Shown here piece by piece: positions 32,805 to 42,898 of a DNA stretch of 64,000 nucleotides. A model generated the notes under the pieces. That model was given only the letters and a program-made list of their open reading frames with translations. It did no database searches and was not told where the DNA came from. Made by a program: the position numbers and the translations under genes. Origin of the DNA: Phytophthora quininea (Eukaryota; Oomycota; Peronosporomycetes; Peronosporales; Peronosporaceae). Position 1 is the first letter of the stretch; the number at the start of each line of letters is the position of its first letter. The stretch spans positions 372,001-436,000 of the forward strand of contig JAAVTG010000586.1 of NCBI GenBank assembly GCA_011947345.1, read 5' to 3'.

Positions 32805-34167
32805 ATGGAGAGCGCCGACTGGGATGAACTGGCCAGAAAAGTAAGCGGAATCAAGAGCAACACGGTGAGCGCGCGGTCGCGAACAGTCTACCAGAACTCG
32901 TATGGGCGCTTTATTGCATGGGTTATCTTCAACAAGCCTCAACTTGTCCAGCCTTCGTTTGCTGAGAAGCTCGACGACGTGGCAGCCATCTCTGTCAAGA
33001 AGCTGCGCAAACGATTAAAGGACTTCTCGATCATGACATTTCTAATCCCCTCTTCAATTTGATTCTATCCAGGCGGATGTATTTGGTGCGTGGCTATTAA
33101 CGTTGGAAAAATCTGATGCAGTGGGTTGAGGTTTTCAGCGCTAGACACGCACAGAGCTGGTTTGTTTAACCTCTATCGTGACTATGGACGTGAGATGTCA
33201 GCGGTTATGGAGAAGGACATGCGTCAGTACTTCAAGGGTCTTAAACGCGAGATGGCAAGTGCTGCTGCTCGTGGCGAGGCGAGCGTGAAAATTAGCAAGG
33301 ATCCGCTTTCATTTGGTCTGTATTCTTTTTGGCTGGACAGCTCATCAAGCAGCCGAGTAAGGACATGACATTCGCACGGACGTATATGCTTATTGCCTGG
33401 AACCTTATGTGTCGTTCGGCTAACGCGTTCGAGGTACGACATGCCCACATCGAATGGGGTGAAGACGCACTGTGTGTGTATTTTGCACACCAGAAAAACG
33501 ACCAAGAAGGCTGTAGGCCTCGAGATTCCAGACACATTTACGCGAACCCACTTAAGCCAGAGATTTGCCCGATACTAGCACTAGCAATGTTTTGGTCTAC
33601 TTCTTCATTTGATGGAACCGACCGCCTCTTTCCGGGAAGCAACTAGTACAAGAGATTTCATAAGTCTTTACAGCGCCTTTTGGATAGTGATGAAGTTGCT
33701 GATGAGCTGCGGAGGCGCGGCGTTAATTCCGATGGTTTGGGTAGCCACTCAATGCGGAAGGGTGCTGCAACGTATTGTGCGTCCGGGTCCACAGCATGTC
33801 CGTCTTCTACGGCAGTACATCTTCGCGCAGGATGGTCATTGGGTGGTATACAAAATACCTATTGCGGTATGAAGGGGCTGGCGATATGCACGTTGGCAGA
33901 ACTGTTGCAGGACTTCCACCAGACAGCCACGAATTTGCAATACTGCCACCTCACTTTGCCGAACGCGCTGGCGCAGTCGAGACGGCGATGGCGTGTATGT
34001 TTTCTAGGCTGCCCGAGACTCTTACGTATATAGCCGAATTCTGCCTGTCATCGATAGTTTGCCACGCCCCGTACTTGCGTACGCACCTGAATGTAAAACA
34101 TCCTCTATTGGAAACCCCACTGTTCCAGCATGCTACTATAATTGACGAACTATCGCTGAAAGTATAA
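32805..34167 (+). pseudogene. Crypton tyrosine recombinase, frame-broken
   Basis: The N-terminal part (MESADWDELARKVSGIKSNT, RSRTVYQNSYGRF) looks like the core-binding domain. The catalytic domain follows: NLMCRSANAFEVRHAHIEW with the first catalytic Arg, a beta-hairpin region, GSHSMRKGAATYCASG with the H-x-x-R pair, HLRAGWSLGG with the His/Trp position, and IQNTYC with the Tyr nucleophile. A further frame carries VGRTVAGLPPDSHEFAILPP and FAERAGAVETAMACMFSRLP, the usual tail of these proteins. At least three frame changes occur (near 33060, 33330 and 33865), so it is not a functional gene as read. Confidence 0.8.
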
Positions 34168-34194
34168 TGCGATCCCGGAGACAACTCCAAACGT

Positions 34195-34898
34195 GTGCAG
34201 GCCACAGGCGTTCCACCTCACGTTGCCATCCTGGGCAAAGTAAGAGCATTGCTGGACGCCTATCTTCAAACGATAGAGTGCATTGATGCAGCCAGAAAGG
34301 CGACAATGTGGGATATTATGACAGAACTTGAGAGGCGAGCTATCGGGGCTGGTAAGGTGACCTTCGATGGCCTTGATGTGGCCCAAAGAAAGTGTCTTGA
34401 TGCAGCTGGGTTATCAGAACATGTAAACAAGCTTAACATAAGGCGGAAAGATGATGCGGGGCTCAGCGGTGCTCGCGAGACGCCCAATTAACATCGCACT
34501 TTTGGGGTGGACGTTTTCGCAGAGTTCCAGCCGATTTCACCCTGCCAGATTGTTCGGTACCGTTATTGTGGGTTCTGTGGCAGTGTAGGAACCCGTGCAA
34601 GAAAACCCCGCCTCTGAAGATGCTTGATGGCTGTAATATGCCTAGTCGGAATATGAAAAAACGACTTAGCGATGTCCGATTCTTAATGCAACTTGTGGAG
34701 GCTGAAGCAAAACGTACCTTTCAGTGGCGTGCCAACCAGAGTGTCGAGGACGCCGTGAAGACGTTTAGTGCGTGTGCCTCCTGCGTCCAGATCCCCCAGC
34801 GTACAGCGAAGAGCAGACAGAGGCGTCGCGGGCAGCTTAGCTGGACGACAGTAGTGGCTCTACTACGCAAATCCCGCAAACAGCAGCGGATTGGGTAG
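34195..34898 (+). pseudogene. Crypton 3' open frames of unknown role
   Basis: Two neighbouring frames lie behind the recombinase. One (34195-34491) contains MQATGVPPHVAILGKVRALL and ends NIRRKDDAGLSGARETPN. The other (34566-34898) ends in a basic stretch with CASCVQIPQRTAKSRQRRR. They may be the C-terminal DNA-binding part of the recombinase in shifted frames. I do not recognise a domain. Confidence 0.4.
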
Positions 34899-34984
34899 AA
34901 TTTGATTTAACATTCTCGTTGATTGGCTATTATACGTTCATTTTGACGTCCTGTGATTGTCCTGTAAAATCCGTCTAACAAGCA

Positions 34985-35503
34985 TTTCGCGTTGTATACG
35001 ACAGAACTGCCGCTATGAAAGTCAAAGTCCCGAGTTGCCCCCCAGCAATAATCGTGCGGATACACCGGAGCCCAACAGCGTCATCACTCGTGGGTTGTAC
35101 AGACTCGGACCTCTTTCCGCTTTTTACGACAGTCGTTCGTATAGCCAGAGTACTATTACGTTACCGCCAAGTGGCTCAGGTATGCCAAGGTCGCTCTCCG
35201 TTCGGATTGAGCAGTTCCCGATTGTATCCGCCGTCTCCTCCACAATCTATAAAGTACAAGGCGAAACCTTGGATAACATGGTCGTTACCGAATGGCGTTC
35301 AGAAAATCGAATTACAAACAAAGAGAGCAACCTTACCTACTGGTGTCTCGCGTCACTTCAAGAACCGCTTTTCGGACATTTTGTCCCTTGACAAAAGACA
35401 TTGTACGATGGGCAAAGCCATCTCAAGATGCTCTAGACGAAGAACGTCGACTACAGGTACTCAGTGACAAAACGCTTCACCGTTTGCTACATCTCGATTA
35501 ACT
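34985..35503 (+). mobile_element. Helitron helicase relic, C-terminal part
   Basis: After the Crypton the helicase resumes: FRVVYDRTAAMKVKVPSCPP, then IEQFPIVSAVSSTIYKVQGE with the PIF1 motif VI-type block, TLDNMVVTEW, and YLLVSRVTSRTAFRTFCPLT in a neighbouring frame, ending VLSDKTLHRLLHLD at about 35503. These match the last conserved helicase motifs of Helitrons. The true 3' end of the element (CTRR with a preceding hairpin) was not located. Confidence 0.8.
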
Positions 35504-35584
35504 CACGTCGGAAGTGCTGCTGGAGATCTACAGTCGTGTCAAGAACATCAAGCGTGTGGGCATCTCCGGCAGCGGCGCTCCTCC

Positions 35585-35735
35585 AGCAAGCCCAAGTACA
35601 ACGGCTACCCCGTACTCACTCCCAAGCAGAAGAGCCTCATGGTCAAGAGCCTCATGGCCAAGAGTCTGACGACTGGGATCTACGACAAGCTCAAGGATCG
35701 CAAGACGGCCAGTGGCTTCACGATCGACCGACCGT
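35585..35735 (+). pseudogene. Phosphagen (taurocyamine/arginine/creatine) kinase N-terminal fragment
   Basis: About 50 codons read SKPKYNGYPVLTPKQKSL, then MAKSLTTGIYDKLKDRKTAS and GFTIDR. This matches the N-terminal regulatory domain of ATP:guanido phosphotransferases (the K-L-x-D-x-x-T-x-x-G-F-T-L-D signature). The catalytic domain does not follow; downstream frames are closed and unrelated. The fragment begins about 80 bp after the end of the Helitron helicase, so it could be host sequence captured by the Helitron or a flanking pseudogene. Confidence 0.6.
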
Positions 35736-36529
35736 TGCGGTCAGGACCATTGATAAGGCATCAGCCATGCGCATCACGCGCTGCTGCAGTTTGGTCATCT
35801 ACCGCAAGGACGAATTGGACGTCAGTGGTGTCGTTAGCTAAGCCACTACGACAGTCAGACTGAGCGCGCAGGCAAAAATGCCGCGGTGAAGCGTCTTACC
35901 AGACTGAGGTGCTCGAGCTCCTTGTCGTCTAAGTTAGAGAAGACGGTCGGGCGCATCCTCGCCGATCGCGGAGAGGATGTTGCGGCTCGATGTGTCGACG
36001 CGTCACTGGTGCTTGGCCGGTCCGGTCACTGCAGCGAGTTCTGGCGCGCTATGTGGCACTTCCAGCTCCGGGTGGCTGCAGATTCGTGTACGCTGAAGGC
36101 CACAAGGCTCTGTAGGTGATGAGGCAGCATGGCCAAGTTGCCGTTCTCGGTCAGGGATCCTGCGTTCGTGTAGAGCGTAAGTTTGATGCAATTGGCGAGC
36201 AGCCCGGCGCGGTGGCTGTGGACGTAGCTCTTGCCAGTCTCGAAAGTGTAGTTGAGGAATCGCCACGTTCAGTCAGAAGTGGCTAAGCAAGCCTATCAGC
36301 TTGTCCCGAGATTGGAAATGGTAGAACCTGGATTCGCTCTACGTAGAGAAGTTCGTTAGTGTAAGAGGCCCGTACATCACGTAATGCGACCAAGACTCGT
36401 GCTTGATTGAGTCTGCTCCACTTCATTAAAACCTGGCTCATTCAAATTTGTAATGCCCAGTGCAGCAATGGTATCATTGCGCTGTCAAGTACATTTAATC
36501 CCATGTTTGTCTGTCAGCTCCGACACCTC
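35736..36529. other. Degenerate sequence with an unassigned minus-strand fragment
   Basis: No intact gene. A minus-strand frame at about 36010-36260 reads YTFETGKSYVHSHRAGLL and LTENGNLAMLPHH in protein-like fashion, but I cannot assign it. The rest shows no feature. Confidence 0.3.
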
Positions 36530-36623
36530 TGTTGACCCGGAATGGTCAACAACCACCCACTTGTTGATCCGGAATTGTCAACAGGACCCACTTGTTGATC
36601 CAGAATAGTCAACAAGACCCACT
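36530..36623. repeat. Three tandem 31-32-bp units, each a small palindrome
   Basis: The units start at 36530, 36562 and 36593. Each begins TGTTGA, has a 10-bp centre (for example TCCGGAATTG), then TCAACA and a spacer ending ACCCACT. TGTTGA and TCAACA are reverse complements, so every unit can form a 6-bp stem hairpin. The centres differ slightly between units. Confidence 0.85.
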
Positions 36624-37141
36624 CGTTACAGGTGAAGTCTGCTACTAACCGGCAGACCCGCGAGATGCGACTCGCGACTGACGTACTCCAACTCATCATC
36701 TGTCTCCGTCTCTACCGACGGGCGGGGGCCCTCAGTTTTACAGCGAACCTTGACCGCCCGTCCACACCACCTTGAACAATATTTACTGCACCACTGGTCC
36801 AGCACGCTCTAATGAGTGTACGGCAGCATGGTACCCGCAAATCGATGATGTCTACTACGTTTCGTGGCGAAAGCCGTGACTCGACGATCTGGCAGCTGTG
36901 ATTATGCAAAACAGTGTGTTAAATCTTGTGTGTCGTACGCGGAATATTGCAAAACACCAAGACAACTTCCTCATTAACATGAATTCCCGTGCAGATGTAT
37001 TGAAGCGGATAAAACTGGTTGAGAGGTGCTAAGCTAAAACGACTCGAGTGAGAAAAAGAGTTGATCAACATATGCACCTACACACCGCCCGTGACCTTCC
37101 CTTCGAGCACGGTACGGATCTCGGGGTTTTGGACGGCCAAA

Positions 37142-37851
37142 CTAAAAGCCGCGAAAACGGCTCATGTGCTTGCGTAGCGATGTCGGTCCGGTGGTAACGA
37201 ATGGACAATTATGAACGTAGCAGAATAGGTCGTCAATTGTGGTGGCATCATTGATGGCCGCGACGAGTTGGGGATCCGATCCTTCGTACTCTCGAAGGTA
37301 GTACGGAGTCTCCAGGTATCCATGCAGCACGAAGTTGTTCGTAGTGTAGCCTGCCGGCGAGTAAATGTAGTCGCCACGAAACAACATCATGTCCCCTTTA
37401 TTTAGGACGATGGTCTCTTCTGTGGACCTCATGGCAACGAGGCGGTTCCATCCGTATCCATACAGAACCGTGTGGTCCTGCGTCGCTACCAAAAGCACTC
37501 CAGGTAGTGCGGTCATATCGGCCGCGTGAATGTCGGCTTCTGGCGGGAAGAAGTCACGACGAACGGGTGAGTCTCGCGATCCAGGGGCCGTTTTCAACAC
37601 GCTCCACTTGGTCTTGGTGGTGTGTGGAAAGAACGTCATGTAGTGCGGATAAAGGGTACCCGTGATCTCACGTTCCAGATGATAGGGCAGCTTGGCGCGG
37701 TGTCGAAAGCCTCTCCATCGAAAGTTCCGTTGCTTCACACACCTCCGCGCACCACCGAGCGAATATTGTCCACGGTCACCTCCGGCACAGTGTTATACAG
37801 GATCAGATATTCACGTTCACCCAGCTGCTGACGGGCAGGCATGGCGTTCAT
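37142..37851 (-). CDS. Cupin-like oomycete orphan, about 236 aa
   Basis: It begins MNAMPARQQLGEREYLILYN at 37851 and, after a -1 slip near 37737, continues KQRNFRWRGFRHRAKLPYHL to a stop at 37142. The centre has short beta-type blocks (LPGVLLVATQDHTVLYGYGW, LNKGDMMLFRGDYIYSPAGY, NNFVLHGYLETPYY) arranged as in double-stranded beta-helix (cupin/dioxygenase-like) proteins, but I see no clear metal-binding triad. The end (DLFCYVHNCPFVTTG ... LRKHM) resembles part of a zinc finger. The location among transposon relics suggests a multicopy or element-borne gene. Function unknown. Confidence 0.45.
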
Positions 37852-38851
37852 GGTTGTCTTGACGTATGTGTGAGGACGTAAATTTGAGAATGAGCCCATA
37901 TACGTGGCATAAGTGCCACATACATACATATGCACAAAGTATGCTTGCGCTCTAAATGTCGTTGACAGGGAGATAGGCTTGTATCTTCACAGGTCCACAA
38001 CACTGACGACGGGGTACTCGTCATCGGTCTTTATAAAGCTGCTTTTGCTTTATGCGGCTGTGCTCACAATTTGAATTTCGGCATGGCAGACAGAGGCCTC
38101 CAAGGAAGAAGTAGCGCGCCTGTGGCGAAGACGCCTGTCTTGGAACCCCAAAGCACACGTAATGTAGATGCTGAGATCATATCGAACCGAACGCCTTACC
38201 TGTATGTAAGACCTTCTTGCTGGCCGCGGCGATGGTAACGGTGCACTCGTCATTTCCACCGTTGAGGGTATGGGGGCTAGAATGTTGTGCTTGACTACAC
38301 AACATTAACTTTCTAATGCTTCATGCAGACCTTCAAGACTACCTCAAAACGAGCTCAGCAGCTTCAGAGCGAGTGGTTCTCCGCATGAAGCTGCTGTGGG
38401 TTTCTGGCCACGAGCACAAGAGCAGGAAGTTTGCCCGACTTCATTTTCACTGCTACGGTCTGGGACACCGGTGCTGATGATGCTGCCCTACCACCAGCGG
38501 GAGCCATTGTCCAAATCTCGAGGTGCTCAAATCTGGGTCTCTTTCGCGAGACTCAGTGCCAAGGCACGATCCGCTTGGCCAACGTTACGTGGTCGTAGTG
38601 CAGCCACATCCTGGGCTGTCTGTCAGAGGTATGCGTGTCAGTTCTTTGGCCAGATACGCTTCGGTTATGGCAGAGAGCGGTCTTTACTTAAGTTCCAGTA
38701 AACTTAATCGAGATAAATGATGAGCCGCACATTCCTTGTGCTTCAGCGTGTCATTCTTCGTTTTGCGCTCCAGCGCTGCAGAGGACGCCACAATTCTCGG
38801 TAATGGCACGCCTTCATCACTAGGAGTATTATTCACCTTGCTAACAGCTGT
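37852..38851. other. About 1 kb without a recognisable gene
   Basis: Only short open frames on both strands, with no conserved motif. The frame at 38396-38701 is Arg/Ser-rich without support. Confidence 0.4.
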
Positions 38852-39426
38852 ATGCAGATGCCCAAGAAGCAAGGCTCACGAAATTACAGCCACAGCGAGC
38901 AAATGCTCCTCGTGACAGAGGTTTGTCGCGTTCTCCCGACAGAAGCTGACGGCTGGAATGCCGTTGCGGCGGCGTATAACGAATCGGCTACGCTTGGCGT
39001 CAACCTCGCAGTGCGGAGAGCTTAAAGCGCAAGTTCAGCAGCATTTTGCGGTCGCGTAAGCACGGGGATGGAGCGCATTTATCGATGTTGCACAAGCTGG
39101 CACTTGAAGCGAAGAGCCGCATCGACCAAATCGGGTTCCAGCACCGCCAACACGAGATACGGCTCCTTGCCCACCGTACAAACCGTGTCTCGCCGCCATC
39201 GATGAGAGTGGGAGGAGAACATCATGGAGCTGCTGCAACTACAAGCCAAACGCTAGACAGCGCCCCCGATGCCGAAGTAACACGCCTCCACGAACCAGGC
39301 TCGGTCTGGGTTCTGGAATTGAGTAGTATTGTGCAAGCACTCGCACACAAGCTCCAAGACATAGAGCAGTTGTTGAGGGCTGCGCGATTGCGATTAAACA
39401 AGTTATGTTTGTGCGCTGCGCCTTAG
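38852..39426 (+). pseudogene. DUF6818/SANT-like oomycete gene remnant
   Basis: It begins MQMPKKQGSRNYSHSEQMLL and reads VLPTEADGWNAVAAAYNES, a Myb/SANT-like first helix pair found in oomycete DUF6818-type proteins. A frame change near 39022 then leads into ESLKRKFSSILRSRKHGDG and a long helical C-terminal half ending LNKLCLCAAP. The ESLKRKF block is the usual continuation of this family. The shift may be real decay or the one-base error seen elsewhere. Such genes are often present in many copies around transposons. Confidence 0.55.
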
Positions 39427-39440
39427 ATGAGCCCGTGCGC

Positions 39441-39620
39441 GGTTGAAGTTGTGAATGGAAATGCTGGGCTACAATTTCACAACTGAGGACAGTACGTTGT
39501 GCATGTGTGTAGGACGGAATGATATCTAACTGTTGAGTTGGCTGAATAGTTGAAATTGTCAATTTTACTGGGCTACAACATCACGACAGAGGACACAAGG
39601 TAGTGCATGCATGCAGGGGG
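39441..39620. repeat. Imperfect direct repeat around GCTGGGCTACAA
   Basis: Two related stretches of about 70 bp, near 39441-39514 and 39548-39620, share AGTTGAA..TTGT, CTGGGCTACAA and GAGGACA blocks, followed by GTGCATG motifs. Roughly 70 percent alike. No coding support. Confidence 0.35.
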
Positions 39621-39840
39621 ATGTGCTGTTTTGCGATTCGCCCCAATCGAACGGGGAGTCCATTCTCCGATTTACCCAGGTTAGTGGACTTGACGACTTG
39701 AGCACAGCGGTTAGTATTGACTAACATAAGGGTTTTGCTGGTATTGCTGTAGCGAGCGTTTGAACTACGTGCGTCTGTCGTAGTCTACTGTGTTAAGGAG
39801 TGACTGCTAACTCAGCTTTTAAACGTACAGGTTTGACGCG

Positions 39841-40148
39841 ATGTCTGGACGTGGCATGGGTGCCAAGGGCCGCGGAAAAGGTGGTGTCAAGCGCCATCGT
39901 ATCTTCTTGCGCGATAGCGCCCAGGGGATTTCGAGAGTATCGATCCGTAAACTTGCACGCCGTGCTGGCGTAGTACGCATATCCGGTCTCATCTACCACC
40001 AGACCCGAGCTGTACTGATGGTGTTCCTGGGGGCATCGTCCAGGATGCTGTGGTGTATATGGAGCACGCCAACCGCAAGACAGTCACCAAGATGGACGTG
40101 ATCTACGCGCTAAAACGCCAAGGGATAACGCTATACGGCTTCCAGTAG
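39841..40148 (+). CDS. Highly divergent histone H4 variant
   Basis: The frame starts [20 protein letters not shown] and ends [14 protein letters not shown]. After adding one G in the GGGGG run near 40030 the protein is 101 residues after the Met, one short of canonical H4 (102). The histone fold is recognisable ([30 protein letters not shown]), but the sequence differs at many positions that are nearly invariant elsewhere: K5M, L10R, K20I, K31R, K44V, E52H, E53Q, K59M, K77N and R95I, with K8, K12, K16, K79 and K91 kept. No intron. It is either a specialised H4 or a retro-copied pseudogene; the clean C-terminal reading after a single-base repair favours a real variant. It stands alone, with no H3 gene adjacent. 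Confidence 0.7.
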
Positions 40149-40444
40149 GATAGCTAGCAATGCCAAAAGCTAAGCTAAATTAAGCACTCTGAGCCGGGTT
40201 ATTAACCTAAAGATTGCTATACATTTCGCTAGATGCTAAATTCTACGAACTGCGATCTCCCCGGGACCAGCGGCCCGGGTGAGCAGTCGTCATTTTAATG
40301 TCAACGGTGTTCACTACCGGTATTACTGGTACCAAAATGGTACAGCAATGGGCCCTCTGGTCACTACCGGTAATTACCAGTACGATATTGCTTCTATACA
40401 GCCATCCTAGTTTGTTTGTACAGGTATCTGCCGACCCGCCAGTA
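40149..40444. other. Intergenic between the H4 variant and the pogo element
   Basis: No gene. It contains GGTATTACTGGTACCAAAATGGTAC and related ACCGGTA/TACCGGT palindromic pieces around 40310-40385 that could form small hairpins. Confidence 0.35.
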
Positions 40445-42355
40445 CCGTAAAACCTGTGTTGTATTCGACACCAATATTTCTGTAAGCGCAACTATGCGAC
40501 TTTTCAAACAAGCATGACAACAGCTGCCAAAACAGCTGGAATATTAAAAGTCGACGAATTAGACCTCGGGATGGTCACCATTGGATTCAGGAGGGGTGTA
40601 CCACCAGAACCCTCCCACCGTGGGCGACAACTCCAACAAAGTCCTGCAATGCAGTGCTGAGATGCGATTCATCTTTAAGTAGTCGTGCATACACAATGAG
40701 CCCTATAACAACTACACAGTCACCTCACCGTCACAGAGAATTCTATCAACGACATCTCCATCACGATCAACCTCGCCTACCTCGGGATCAAGGAGGTTTA
40801 GGCTCTCCAGCCGGTCCGTGGCGGCATCCGATGCCACTTCAAGGTCCTTGTCCGCTTTGGGCTCCGTTAGAATCCCGTTGAAGCCGTTCGAGATCGTACT
40901 GGCCGCGAGCTCGCTCCATGCCCCAGCAACCCAGGAATTCGCGTCCTCTCGCGTCGGGCCCTTGACTCCACCACGGTACGCCTCAGGCGGCCCACTTAGC
41001 TTATCGGTGAGCCAGACGACCCACCGCTGGCGGAGCCTTTACTTCAGAGGCCGGTTCCAGGCAATATCGGCCGGCTGGCGGATACCAGTATGCCCAGCGG
41101 GCACAGGAAGCAGGTGCACGTTCAACGCGCGCAACCTCGCGAGCACATCGTCTGTCCAGTGCCCGGAAAAGTCGTCGAGCAGCAGTAGTATGGGGCGGCT
41201 CGGATCCTGTCGATGCTTGAAGTTGTAGTCCAGCCACTGCTTGGACAAGTACGCGTTCCACCAGCCCGTCGCGTTAGCGTAGATCTAGACGCCGTGATGC
41301 TCTTGCAGGCGCTTGATCTGCTTCCACAGCTGCTTGCCAAACCCGTGACGGGTCGCAACGTTCTCCCAGTGGATCTTGGGCACCTTGGACGGACGACACT
41401 TGAGCACGAGAAATAGCGTGCACTTCTCGCCGAACGACGACCCTAGCAGCATGCAGGTCATGCGCTCCTTGTCGTTGCCACACGTGCGGACCCACACAGT
41501 GCGGGCTCCTTCTTGTCGAGTGTTGACCTTAGTACGTACTCGAATAGGACCGGCGTCTGGTCCGCGTTGTAAGCGACGTCCACGCCGAGCTCGTGCATCT
41601 TCTCTCTCAGCATCTTGGTCATCGCTCGAACTGCTGCCGCTCTGTCTTCTGGAGTCTTTTGACCCTGCCGAGTGCGCGCCCGAAAGCGCAACGAGTGCCG
41701 CTTGAGGAAACCGGCGCGCCACGCCCACGTGCCAGAAAACACCGAGCGGCTGATTCCGACAGCTGCAGCAAACTCCTGCGCCTTAAGCTGAAGCATGATG
41801 GCGGACACAGGTACTCCCTCGCTCCTGTATGCGTTGACCCAGCTCACCAGCTCGGTTTCCGTCTCGGCGGGCAGCACAGTGGCGGTTCCAGCCGCTCGAA
41901 GCTTGCGATGAGGACTCGTCGAGCTGCTCTGGTCGGCCTTCTCGATCTTCGCCTTGTTCTTGACCCAGAGATGGATGCTCTTCCGCTTCGTGCCGCGGCG
42001 AGTCCCTGTCGCGTCGGGGAGGAAGAAGGTAAGCGCTGCCTGGACCCCGTGCACCTCGCAATGACGAACGACATCGAGACGAAACTGGTATGTCGGTGTG
42101 GAGCGTTTGTATTGACGCGGACGTCGCCCACCACTTGGTTGGATCCGTGTTCGAGCCATCTTGAGAAATGGAGAGTGCGATTGGAGATTGCCGCGACTGA
42201 CATTTTGCAACATAAGTTTAGCGTTTGAGAACCAGTCAATTGTTTAAGATGTCGGAAATAACATCAATTTTCTGCTGTTTAGAATGGGACCCTGCCATTG
42301 GCCGGCTGGTCTTGTCGGAAATAACAATCCGTCGGATACAACACAGGTTTTACGG
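40445..42355 (-). mobile_element. Complete pogo/Tigger-type Tc1-mariner transposon (1,911 bp)
   Basis: It is bounded by 25-bp terminal inverted repeats, CCGTAAAACCTGTGTTGTAT followed by TCGAC on the left (40445-40469) and CCGAC on the right, differing at one position. Each end is flanked by TA (40443-40444 and 42356-42357), the target site of this superfamily. The single gene inside is on the minus strand. The right end lies only about 60 bp from the RAMP4 start codon, so the insertion is in or next to that promoter. Confidence 0.92.
40740..42159 (-). pseudogene. Pogo-type DDE transposase, several frame breaks
   Basis: It starts MARTRIQPSGGRRPRQYKRS at 42159. A CENP-B/Tc5-like DNA-binding region follows (ETELVSWVNAYRSEGVPVSA, AWRAGFLKRHSLRFRAR). 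The catalytic acids lie in VAYNADQTPVLFEY (first D), RPILLLLDDFSGHW (second D) and GIRQPADIAWNRPLK (third D), giving the DDD triad of the pogo group. The C-terminal part reads EDANSWVAGAWSELAASTIS and continues to about 40740. Frame changes occur near 41500, 41270 and 41030, so no single frame encodes the whole protein. Confidence 0.85.
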
Positions 42356-42414
42356 TATAGCCACGTGGAGCTGCATTCGAGATTTTCACGTCAAGAAAGC
42401 ATTCAGTCGTCGCA

Positions 42415-42671
42415 ATGGCCGCCCCCGCGAAGATGCGTCTGCGCTCCGAGAAGCACCTGGCCAACATCACCAAGCGCGGCATGGTTGCGCAGCCCGAGAA
42501 GGTCCGTTGCTTCACCTTGTGCTGCGTGTGTTCTCTCCATACTGACTGGTGCTGGTCCTGCAGAAAGAGAGCAGCTACAACGTCGGCCCCGTCCTGCTGG
42601 GCTTCTTCGTGTTCGTGCTGGTGGGCTCGTCCATCATTCAGATCCTACAGACGGCGCAGTTCGGCCTGTAA
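42415..42671 (+). CDS. RAMP4/SERP1 stress-associated ER protein
   Basis: Two exons, 42415-42501 and 42564-42671 (GT-AG), give 64 aa. The basic N-terminus (MRLRSEKHLANITKRG) is followed by VGPVLLGFFVFVLVGSSIIQ, a C-terminal tail-anchor helix, and ILQTAQFGL. Length, N-terminal NITKRG motif and tail-anchor match RAMP4/SERP1, which sits at the Sec61 translocon and stabilises new membrane proteins during ER stress. It converges on the MANF homologue. The pogo transposon ends about 60 bp upstream. Confidence 0.9.
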
Positions 42672-42898
42672 GCAAGTGACAATAAGCACGTGTATGTGAA
42701 GCGGCGGGCACCAGACAGAGGCTACCGGGGCTTAATGAAGAAGTCTCCACTCATACTGCCGTCGCTAATTTAATGCCAAGATTCCACAAGACTCCACTAC
42801 ACTGGGTTAGTGTAAAGATTGTCTTTTATTGAATCAATATGGCTGGTGGAGAGCTGCTCTTGATGCGGCTAACCCTCCACCATCGTGCCGTTGCTCGT

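Larger units (their letters stand above)
32596..34984 (+). mobile_element. Crypton (CryptonS-like) inserted in the Helitron helicase
   Basis: The helicase reading stops after HPDTTF at about 32595 and resumes with FRVVYDRTAAMKVKVPSCPP at about 34985; the DNA between encodes a tyrosine recombinase. Similar short sequences meet at the two edges (ACATTC on the left, GCATTTC on the right), in line with Crypton integration by recombination at a short core without a classic target duplication. Assignment to the stramenopile CryptonS group rests on the host and the recombinase motifs and is inferred. Edges are accurate to about 10 bp. Confidence 0.75.

Noticed and set aside
35464..36119. Protein-coding gene in the plus-strand frames after the Helitron
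   Set aside because: Only the short phosphagen-kinase fragment is family-like; the remaining frames have no coherent continuation.
36530..36623. CRISPR array
   Set aside because: Only three units with no unique spacers; the repeats are palindromic tandem units in a eukaryotic transposon-rich region.
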